Origin: Ottelia alismoides
Lineage: Eukaryota > Streptophyta > Magnoliopsida > Alismatales > Hydrocharitaceae
Direction: 5' to 3'
Length of the DNA: 64,000 nucleotides
NCBI GenBank assembly: GCA_037367405.1
Contig: JAZKJV010005753.1
Coordinates: forward strand, 930,001-994,000
Made by a program: the position numbers and the translations under genes. Under the pieces are notes generated by a model. It saw only the letters and a list, made by a program, of their open reading frames with translations, had not been told where the DNA came from and made no database searches. Of the stretch, positions 1-8,879 are shown piece by piece; within the stretch, counting starts at the first letter, position 1; each line of letters opens with the position of its first letter.

Positions 1-233
1 TGGCACTCCTTTCTTGATTTCTTGCGAGGGACCACTGACCGAGGAGGAATGCCTAGGGGATCCTGAGTAGCCTTGGGAGGAGGAGCCGGCTATTCTACCC
101 TAGCCGGCAGGAGAGAGCAGGAGAACTTGAGAGAGAGATAGTTAGTTTTTTCTTATTTTTGTGAGAGAGAGAGACATTTGATAAATTTGTAATAATACAG
201 GTACCCTGGACTTTGGATACTCAGGCTCAATTT

Positions 234-256
234 CCAAGTGTCTGTTCACTTGGGGG
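234..256 (+). other. Conserved leader hairpin (A)
   Basis: CCAAGTG (234-240) pairs with CACTTGG (247-253) over a 6-nt loop and is followed by GGGG and CTCACCGC. The same hairpin is at 4518-4537 (E), 63485-63504 (G) and 48630-48649 (B, minus strand). The location in the leader of each element would suit a dimerisation, packaging or translation signal; that role is inference. Confidence 0.6.
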
Positions 257-743
257 CTCACCGCAGTTTTGACGTGTTTTCATCGCTTGTCATTTTTCGG
301 TTTTGTTTTATTTTTCCTTTCTTTTGTGGAATGAGCCCTTAGTCTTTAGGATTGCTTGACCGTGTAATCTAAGGCCAAACACCTAACAACCATTGCATGT
401 ACCTATAGTCTTGGCGTTTGAACTTAGAAATAATTAATTGTTAAAACATCTAAGTCGAAACCACCGTGTCGGGAGGGGTCGTATACAGCGCGTGTAGGAT
501 TCATTGTGGTGGACACCGATCGACCCCCAAGATCGGACTACTAGGTTTCGCTTTGTACATTTTAGCATTTGGTTCTTCATGCTAGCAATTGTCTGCTTTG
601 GACGATTTCCGTGTGCATATCGGCATATAGTATAGGTTTATAAATTCCTGTTTTGCATCCCGCATGGAGAGAGCTGGGAAGCACTGTAAGTCTTCTAACT
701 GGGCATTCATCATTTAGGCACTAAGGTGAGATTTCCATCTTAG

Positions 744-748
744 TGTCG
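744..748 (+). repeat. Target site duplication TGTCG, left copy (E into A)
   Basis: TGTCG directly precedes the first base of the E 5' LTR and recurs at 13559-13563 directly after its 3' LTR. Five-bp duplications are typical of Ty3/gypsy integration and define E as 749-13558. Confidence 0.92.
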
Positions 749-3700
749 TGATGAATCCACGATTCATCGCCTTTATTCTTTTATTTTAGCTTCATTTTCT
801 TAGTCAAACACATGTAAATACCCATTAATTTCATAATTTTACCATTTTGCATGATTTGTTAAAATTGCATTTTTAACACTTTTTGTACATAAATAAAAGA
901 ATAAAGAAGAAAAGAAAAAGAAAAGAAAAATAAAGGATGTAGTTATGCAATAACTACAGACTGACCCAAACCCCGAGAGAAGGTCAAGACTTGACCTGAT
1001 CGAACAGGAATAAAGTAGGGGGAGATAGGGTCGTTTGTCAGAAAAATCAAAAATATCTTGTAAATATTTTTCATGTATATTTATACAAAACATACATTAT
1101 TTTATCTGTACATAATGTGACCTCAAACTAATTATTTTCGTAAATAAAAGTTGTAAATAAAATTGTGTTGTAAATAATAAAAATATTTGTAAAATAAAAT
1201 ATTGTATATATTGCAAATAATTACACCCAGAAAAAGCCACAAAGTGATAATTGAAACATCAATTTCGGCTCCACACAAGCTCAAATTGAACCAAACTCAC
1301 TTCCATCATACTATAAATTAAATTATCTTTCAAATGGCTGTGGTTTCATTATTTTTGGAGTTACGGTTAAAAAGTCGGTTTTCTGGGGTGTCTTGTGCAG
1401 TTTTCCTATATATTTGATGAACATATTTATTTATATTTATTTTTATACATAATATATATTGTAAATATTGTTTTCATTAAAAAAATTAAATTAAAAAAAA
1501 AATAAAAAAAAAATAAAAATTAAAAAAAAACTTTTATAAAAATTATTTCCTTATTTGCACCTATGTACATTATATTATATGTATATAATATATGTATACA
1601 ACTAACTTCTTTAAATAAAAAAGGCACCAAAAAAAATAAAATATCGAACTTTAATTAATTAATTTAATATAACTACGAATTTTGTATTTATATTTAATTA
1701 TTTAATTCTTTATTTGATTTGATAGCTTACCTTTTATGTAAAGATTTGATTTTGTGCCTTAAATAGCCACCATTAAGGTGGTTAATTGATTTCTGGGATT
1801 TATTTAATTTATTTATTTTAATTAATTACGAAATTCGTTTTTAATTAATTATTTATTTTATTTATTCAACTATTTTATTTAATTAACCAATAAACACTTT
1901 CCTCATTTGTGAATATCTTCCATTTTTGATTTTCTTTTCTTTTTAATGGGCTCCTCCTCCCTCATTCACACTTGATCGATCTTTGGCGGAGAGGAGCCCA
2001 GTTTCCGAGAGGTTTCTTGTTGAAGAGGGTCCTAGCCTCCGATCCAGTCGGTGACAGCGGCTTGAGCTTCGTCGAGGCCATCATGGCTTGTCCGATCCCC
2101 GAGGTGAGATCCACTTTTACTTGTCGTTTTTCCTAGGTAAATTGTAGGCTTAGATCTTAGCGTAGGATTAGGGAGTAATTTTTAGATTAAAAATCTCAAA
2201 AATTTCCATCACACTTTAATCCACATCCGACACCGATTTTCATCTCATCTCGTTATCCCTCCATATTCACGTTCTACCTTACACGACCTGTCACCTCCGG
2301 CCACGCACGGTGGTCGGAGTCTAGGATCTATCTTCCATTTCGCGCAAGATCCTCCCATTCACCGTTCCCATTTTTGTGTATAAATAAAAAATAACATAAA
2401 AGTATTTTTCCTGTTCATCTCACCTTTATTTTTGCAGGGAAAAATAAAAAAAATAAATTTTTGTTATCTTTTATCCGTAACCTTTGTTTTGCAGGGCAAA
2501 ATAATAAGAAATTTGTTTATCTCTATCATTTCTAACATTTTGTGTTGCAGGAAAATATAAAAAAACATAAATAAAAAAAATATATAAAAAAATTCCTTTT
2601 TACATTTCTGTATACAACTACTGTATATAAAACAAAATTTATTTCTGTCTTTACATATTCAAAAAAAAAAAGAAAAGAAAAAAAAACTACAGGTCACGGG
2701 GGCATCACGCCCGCAACCCCGCGCCACCCCCTCGCTTCATCTCTCCAGCGGGCGGCGGCGCCACCCAACGCCGCCTCGGCCCCTCCCGCGGCCGATCCCG
2801 CGCCTACGCGCGCCACTCCACCGCCGCCCCCCTTCAGATCCGCAGCCCCAGCCAACGGGTAGCCCTCCATCCGCCGCTAGCACCTCGCGGCCATCAACCG
2901 TAGGCCGCCCAAAGGCCCGCGGCCCTGCACCCACCACCGGCAGGCCGCGCTCCCGCGGCGTCCTCCCTTCTGCCCTCCGCAGCCCAGCCGCCCGTGCGTG
3001 GCCCTTCTTCACCCGCGTGGCCACCCGCGTCCTCCAGGCCGCCCATCGGCGCCGCTCCGCAGCCCCATCCAGCGGCCCCCTTCCCCAGCGGGCCTCCCTC
3101 CTTCCATCTCCCACCGACCCACGGCGGCGCCCTCCGCCATCTCCAGGCCGCGGGCCAGCCACGCGACCTCCCCGTGCCTGCTCCAGACCCTTCGCGCCCC
3201 CGACACCGCCTCTCCTCCAGAGCCGCGCGCGGCACGCCGGCCGCGCCTCCTCCCTCGCCGTTGGCCGCAAGAGGCAACCCTCCTTCTTGGGCGGCGACGG
3301 TTCCTTTTTGGGTCCTACTTTCTCTTTGCTGTGAACAAAAATACGAAGAAGAACCCTAGAGGGGGGGTCAATTAAAAAAGGAAAATTGCACAAATACCTT
3401 CTGAAATTCTGACAATTGCAAGAAGCCTCTTGTTCCAAATCAAGGTCATGTGTTTGGCATTTGCTACTGGGTAAATTTCACTCTTTAGCCAGAACCTTTG
3501 TTCTTATTATCCATTTGATACAGAAACATTGAATATCTGCATTTTAGTCCCTGTGTTGCAGACTTGGACTATGCCTGTTCTCTTTGAATAGAATAAATGC
3601 TTTTATTGATCCAAAAAAATTTTCAAAAATATTGTGCATAATCCTGCAGTAGTTTTATCATTGTATAAATTTTTCATAGCTTTTCGTTGACATTTTATAT

Positions 3701-4255
3701 ATTGAAAAAAAATCAAAAATAGTGTTCTTGTGTCTTTTTCTCTGCCTACACTTTGAAAATTCATAAAAAAATATAAAAATTGCCTAAAAATCCCACAAAA
3801 ATTCCTGTAGGTACTTTTGAGTGTGTTTTATTTTCTGTCCAATTTTTGTCCATTTTTCATTTATAAAATTTCAAAAAAAATTACAAAATACGAAAAAGCT
3901 TAAAAAAATTACAGAAAATTGTGAAAAATGCAAAAATAGTGCGTGTGCTTTTCTTTATCACTTTTCTTCATTTGTGCTTATTCGAAAAATAAAAAAATAT
4001 AAAAAATTCTAAAACCGCTAAGAATTTAACTTTTGAAATTTGACTACTTAGTTTTTAAATCGTGCTCCTTGTGTTCGACCCTGGTCTCTATACCAGGTAA
4101 AAAGAATAGCGAAAAGCCGCTTACATTATTTTTATCGATTTAACATCTTTTTCTGAGTGGTTATAAATTTTTCTCGATTGACTGCGCTTGGTGATTTGGG
4201 TCACGACGACCTTTGATTATTTACATACTTAACCCGATTGTCAGGCGTGTCATCA
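749..4255 (+). repeat. E 5' LTR
   Basis: 3,507-bp LTR beginning TGATGAATCC and ending GTGTCATCA. It is AT-rich except for a GC-rich core at about 2690-3345 (GCCGCC and CCGCG runs). Other features are AATAAAGTAGGGGGAGAT at 1009-1026, a GGGCTCCTC/GAGGAGCCC inverted repeat (1948-1956/1991-1999), a splice-donor-like CCCGAG/GTGAGATCC with GT at 2104-2105, three TTGCAGG repeats between 2430 and 2555, and the U5 motif TGTGTTCGACC near 4070. Overlapping open frames on both strands of the GC-rich core recur in the other LTR and look compositional. Confidence 0.92.
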
Positions 4256-4258
4256 GAA

Positions 4259-4276
4259 TGGCGCCGTTGCCGGGGA
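4259..4276 (+). other. E primer binding site (tRNA-Asp)
   Basis: TGGCGCCGTTGCCGGGGA, 3 nt after the LTR, complementary to the 3' end (including CCA) of plant tRNA-Asp(GTC). This is the primer typical of Athila-like elements. Confidence 0.9.
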
Positions 4277-5577
4277 GCACGGCTTTGTAGTCATTTTTCG
4301 ATCTTGTCTCTCTATATCATAATTGCTTTCTGACCTTCTCTCTTTGATTTTTGTGCGAGGTACTGCTTGGACGACTTGGAGTTTACTATTTGGAGGACCC
4401 GCACAAGAAGAAGAGCAGGGAGGAGAAGAAGATTTTTTTACTTGAGGGAACAATTATTCTTGTAATAATTTAGGACTTTGAACCTAGGGACTTGGACTTT
4501 CCTTGGGGTCTGTTTCGCCAAGTGCCGGTGCACTTGGGGGACCTCACCGCTGTTTTCCGTGTTTTTGATTTCACGCCATAACTTACTACTTGATTCTCGC
4601 AGTTTTAGCCCCTAGACGTAGGAATTTTGATTGATTGTGACGTAAAATTTCTAAGGCCCAACACCTAATAGAATATCTGTTCCTATAGAACGTATTTGGA
4701 CCTTACTAGAATTCACTGAAAAGTTAGTTTAATTGGATTTGAGACCATGTGCCGTGAGGAGTCACATACAGCGCTGGCAGGACCCGTTGTGGCGCGCACC
4801 GAGTGACTCTCAAGATCGGACTCCGGACTCGATTCGGTTAACTAACTATTGTTCTTCACGATCAATAGAAGTTGCTTGTCTAAGGCCGATTTCTTCGTGC
4901 ATCATATAGTTAGTTTATATTCTGTCTTTAATTTTATGCGCGGATCATATTGCATGTAGAGTGCTGGAGTAAGGTATGCATTTTCTATCTCTACATGTAT
5001 CATTGTGTTTGATCGTGCATTGGCTTTCTCGATCCCTCCCCCTGTTTTTGGACTCAAATTAATCAAAGAGGAAATCGGAAAGCTCGTTAGGCATTTATTC
5101 TTGAAAATATCCAAAAAAATCACAAAATCAAAAATTAAAAAAAAATTGGGATTGCTAATTGAACTTGACTCTAAAATCAAACGTAATTGATTCACTTCAT
5201 TGTATTGGGAGAGCAATCCCCTCATTGTTTGCGCCTTTACTCGCTCGCGTACACACTAAGGAGTAGTGCCCAAATCCTATTCAAGCCTCCTAAGTGTTTG
5301 TACAACTTTCGTTGATCACCTTAACTCTAAAATTGAAAAGATAAAGGACCGAATCTCACGGTCTTCACTTTGTGTTGAGTTGGTGAACTGGGGGTTTGCT
5401 TTGTGTTTTGTATGTCTTTGGTGTGAGTCGGTTACAATCATCTTCCTTTATCATTAGCAGTCACCTTCTGTCTCTAACCCACCCTCCCTCCCTTCTATCT
5501 CTCTCTTCGTTCCTGCCGTTTCTTTCTTTCACTCCCTTCTATCCCTCTATCCCCCCCTTTATTTTCCTCTCATCACG
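4277..5577 (+). other. E leader (5' UTR)
   Basis: About 1.3 kb without a convincing gene. It has the CCAAGTG/CACTTGG hairpin with trailing GGGGG (4518-4540), an ACAGCGC block followed by AAGATCGGACT (about 4770-4825) shared with A, and GCATGTAGAGTGCTGG followed by AAG/GTATGC (GT at 4974-4975), which is the splice-donor-like site at the place equivalent to A, B, C and G. A long CT-rich stretch (about 5460-5575) precedes the gag start. A possible acceptor is ATTAGCAG near 5459. Confidence 0.6.
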
Positions 5578-7542
5578 ATGGGTCACTTTCCATTCCAGCC
5601 AAATTTTGCGGCTTCTTCATTTCACGCACATCACTCACGTTCATTCTCTCGAGAGGTCGGAACCCCATCCGACTTCTCATCTTCTCCCTACCCACCCTCC
5701 CATTTGGGACGTGCTGTGAATGACACCCACAGAGACCAGATTGACCAAACACGAGACATGGGTATTCACATTAATGAGATGAGAGTGCATCCCATAGGCA
5801 ATAGAATGGGCCAGTTGCGAGCTTTAGATGACTTGTATCCTAGGACATTGGATGAGTATACAGATCATGAAGTCCAGTCCGCTTCTACCTTGAGACCCTT
5901 TGTTCTGGATTTAGAGTTAATTGATCTACTGCCTAAGTTTTTTGGGGAAATGCACGAGGAACCTTATTTGCATATTGATGAATTTGAGGATTTTTATGTA
6001 TCACGATCATATTTGGATATCACTTCTGAGGACATGATGCTGATTACCTTCCCATTTACACTTCAGAGTAGAGCCAAGAGTTGGCATAGACGATTGGGAA
6101 GGAAGATTGCTACATGGGGAGATTTACGATCATTATTTTTGAAGAAATTTTACCCCCAGTGTAGAGCAGAGATGATGCGGTCATGTATTCGTGAATTTTC
6201 TGTTAACCCCCAAAAGCCGTTGAGAGATTCATGGTTGAGGTTACGAGAACTTTTGAGGCGATTTCCAGATCATGGATTTTCGATGACTGACCTTATCCAT
6301 ATCGCCATGAGGGGGAGGACCGCAGAGCAAATATCATATGTCATTACCTCGTGTAGTGGTTCACACCATTGTCCCGACTTGGATTTTGTTGAGACCATCT
6401 TGGATACACTTTCTGATCTTGCATATACACCAGATGATTTATTTGGGACAACACATGACGGAGAGATGACAACTGTTGAGTGTGTGACACACCATGCTGA
6501 TCTTGATAGCACACACAAATCAGAGGATATGGATGCTACTACTTCTCATTTGATGGATGTGTTGCCTACTGTTGTGAGTTCCCAGAGCCGGACATTGGTT
6601 GATGACCAATTGGATTTACAATCAGATTTTGAGCCAGTCCCGCTCTATCACGTAGAAGATTCGTCGATTCTAGATCTGCTATGATCCCAAGAGATAGAGG
6701 AGGAACCCACATCTCAGCCATCCTCTGATTCTTTCCAGTATCCATACATAGATGATACAGTGTCTTGTCTTCAGGAGATCTTCTCAGATTCGGAGATACA
6801 TTTGGATTCATCTCACCATAGAGAGTTTGATGAGGGACCGAATTTGGATTTTACAGAACTTGATAGTCCCGTATTTGAGCCTTGTGTCCTCCCATTTGAT
6901 GAGGTCGATACATTTTTGGAGGACATGATATTTGACAGCATAGATCCCAAGTTCCCTGATGATTCGGCATTACTCCCCGAGGGTTATCTGCGGGAGGATG
7001 CCATGGACCATATAAACTCGGTTTCACTTTCTGGGAGTGTATTTTATCTGATGGATCACGAGACCGAGTCTTCTGATATTTGTACTAATGAGTTTGATGT
7101 TTTTCTCCTCGACGACCCTCGCGAGGATGACCCGATCTTTGAGGTATTCGATGATTTCACTGATTTGTCTACATTCCATGCATCGGATATCTGCCTTTAT
7201 AGTGAGTCTCCAGATCATGATCTTCCATATCTATTTGAGACGGTGATTGACGTGGAGGATTCACTGACTGATCCTTCTTTCTCCACGTTTGACTTCTTCG
7301 GTTCTGCCCTTTCACTCCATACAGATCTTGAGCCGACGATTTCTTTTGTGCTACCGGAGCCTGACTTCATCTGCACATATCTTTACCCGGTAGCAAACAC
7401 CCGCCTGACTGTTTATCTGGGTGTTATCATTTACTCTCTTGACTCTGTTGACCTCGTTGTTGTTCTCCCACCGAGACTGCAACGACAGTACGGTATTCGC
7501 CTGACAAATGCCGTCCTAAACCTCGATACGGCGTTGTCCTAG
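5578..7542 (+). pseudogene. Gag-like protein of element E (one TGA, no pol)
   Basis: One frame of 655 codons interrupted only by TGA at 6682-6684; the ATG at 5578 is the first after the CT-rich leader. Residues about 112-275 form a retrotransposon gag capsid domain. Visible hallmarks are LLPKF, EEPYLHIDEF, a TFPFTLQSRAKSWHRRL stretch equivalent to FPFSLxDKAxxW in C and A, TWGDL and FLKKFYP. No CCHC zinc knuckle is seen. Residues after about 370 are strongly acidic (many Asp, Glu, Ser) and match no domain I recognise; the acidic protease-RT spacer of C is a possible source. The near-intact long frame suggests recent function. The TGA could be a disabling mutation or, less likely, a readthrough codon. 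Confidence 0.75.
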
Positions 7543-7600
7543 CATTTGCGCCCAGCTAGGGGCGTAAACACTAGCGCTCGTTGAGAGGCACCTCAACATT
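7543..7600 (+). other. Post-stop stem-loop motif shared with element C
   Basis: Directly after the stop: CGCCC, loop AGCTA, GGGGCG, then TAAACACTAGCGCT and GAGGCAC. C has CGCC, loop AAGCTGA, GGCG, then TAAAACAAGCGCT and GGAGGCAC just after its own stop (38714-38760). A and B have no equivalent, so E resembles C here but A and B further 3'. Confidence 0.55.
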
Positions 7601-7679
7601 GATCACATATGTTTATATCATTCTGTCCATATCATACATTCTTTTTGTCTCACACCCTATCTCCATCTCATGATTATTC

Positions 7680-8075
7680 CATACTTAGGGTGTACTTTAC
7701 CCTAAGTATAGGGGGGTGTCAGACGTGTGATTATTCTTTTGATTCTTTTTATCTCTGTTTTGCTGCCTATACTTAGGGATATTTTACCCTAAGTATAGGG
7801 GGGGTAAACCCAGTACATTCTACCCCTCGGTTTTCCCCTTGTGTACAGTCTGCTATACTTAGGATTACTTGATCCTAAGTATAGGGGGATCACCGACTTC
7901 TATTGATTTCATTCTTTTATTCGTCGTGTAGTATACTATTCTTCTCACTTTTCTATACGAAGCACGAGTTATGTCTTTCTTTTCAGCTCTTTGATCACTA
8001 TGAGGACATAGTTTGAGCTAAGTATAGGGGGGTGTCGTATATATTGTATATATACTTTAGCCATAACTCGTACTT
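7680..8075 (+). other. E array of polypurine-tract-like hairpins (4 units)
   Basis: Three hairpins have a 3' arm that ends in AAGTATAG and runs into a G tract: ATACTTAGGGT/ACCCTAAGTAT (7681-7691/7699-7709, Gs to 7716), CTATACTTAGGG/CCCTAAGTATAG (7767-7778/7787-7798, Gs to 7804) and CTATACTTAGGAT/ATCCTAAGTATAG (7853-7865/7872-7884, Gs to 7888). A fourth site GCTAAGTATAGGGGGGT (8017-8033) is enclosed by ACGAGTTATG/CATAACTCGT. Each repeats the sense of the true tract (AAGTATAGGGGAA) before the 3' LTR. A and B carry the same series. Confidence 0.8.
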
Positions 8076-8879
8076 TCATATTATTTTTTATGGCTAAAAC
8101 ACTGTGTAAATACTAAAAAAAGCAATAAAAAGATGCAGAAAGTTCCTCAAAATTTTTTGTACATACTGACTAATAAGTCAGGTTAAAATATTTTGAAAAA
8201 TATTTTGAAAGTAGTTTGAAAATCTATTTGAAAAATCATTTGAAAACCATTTGAAAAATGTTTGAAAGATATTTTCAACCTTTGTAAAAAGTTTGTGCCT
8301 TGTAAAAATTTATCTCTTTGTGTGAAATAAAAAGATTTTGTAAAACTATTTGCAAATGTTTGGAAAATAGTTGAAAAATTATTTTAAAAATCTCTATATA
8401 CTGTTTGAAAAATGTTTGCGAATTTTTTTCAAATGATTGTAAATGATTGTAAAATTGTGCGAAAATTTATTTTGGACTATAGTTTTGAAAATTATTTATA
8501 AAATTATTTTCAAATAAATTTGAGGAACATATGCATCACAAAAAAAATTAATTAAAAAAAAGAAATAAAAAAACTAAAAAAACCAACTATGTATATGCTT
8601 GTATAAATTACTCAAGTTGTAAATCCTATCTCATGACTCTTGTAAATAATTGACTCACTCCTTTGTAAATATGTGCATATAATCCCTAACCTTTATCTTT
8701 TAAAAAAATTGTATAGACTTGTATATATTTCTAACTATTTGCAAAAAAAAACTTTTGCATGTGCATCATTTTTCAAAAATCCATAAAAATTTCAAAATTT
8801 TGAAAATTGTTTCACAAAAAGATTTTTATTTTTCTTCGCATTGTACATATTTTCTTGCATTGACATGTGCATTTTTCAG
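8076..8879 (+). other. E AT-rich spacer with degenerate TTTGAAAA repeats
   Basis: No gene seen. From about 8188 to 8530 the sequence TTTGAAAA and variants recur at short intervals on the element strand. Equivalent blocks lie in A (about 56045-56390) and B (about 24330-24660). Phased A tracts of this sort can bend DNA, and the block also separates the hairpin array from the long inverted repeat. Confidence 0.5.

Larger units (their letters stand above)
1..748 (+). other. Element A: 5' leader, first part (LTR and primer site lie left of the window)
   Basis: Untranslated leader of retrotransposon A, cut at 748 by insertion of element E and resumed at 13559. It is recognised because the B leader, read on the minus strand from about 48880, has the same order of landmarks: a GCCGGCAGG purine-rich stretch, GTAATAATACAGGTAC, a hairpin followed by GGGGG and CTCACCGC, an ACCTATAG motif, and a GAGAGAGCTGGGA motif just before a GTAAGT splice-donor-like site (686-687 here). 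Comparison with B puts the A primer site roughly 130 nt left of position 1. No coding region seen. Confidence 0.8.

Noticed and set aside
2737..3438. Long overlapping open frames on both strands of the GC-rich core of the E LTR (also 12151-12708)
   Set aside because: They occur in both LTR copies, overlap in several frames, are Arg/Pro/Gly-rich as expected from GC composition, and show no known domain.
5266..5719. Short frames upstream of the E gag ATG as genes
   Set aside because: They lie in the untranslated leader and its CT-rich run or overlap gag in another frame; no conservation with other elements.
7680..8075. Hairpin arrays as CRISPR or as Rho-independent terminators
   Set aside because: No constant repeat-spacer spacing, eukaryotic retroelement context, and G tracts rather than T tracts follow the stems.
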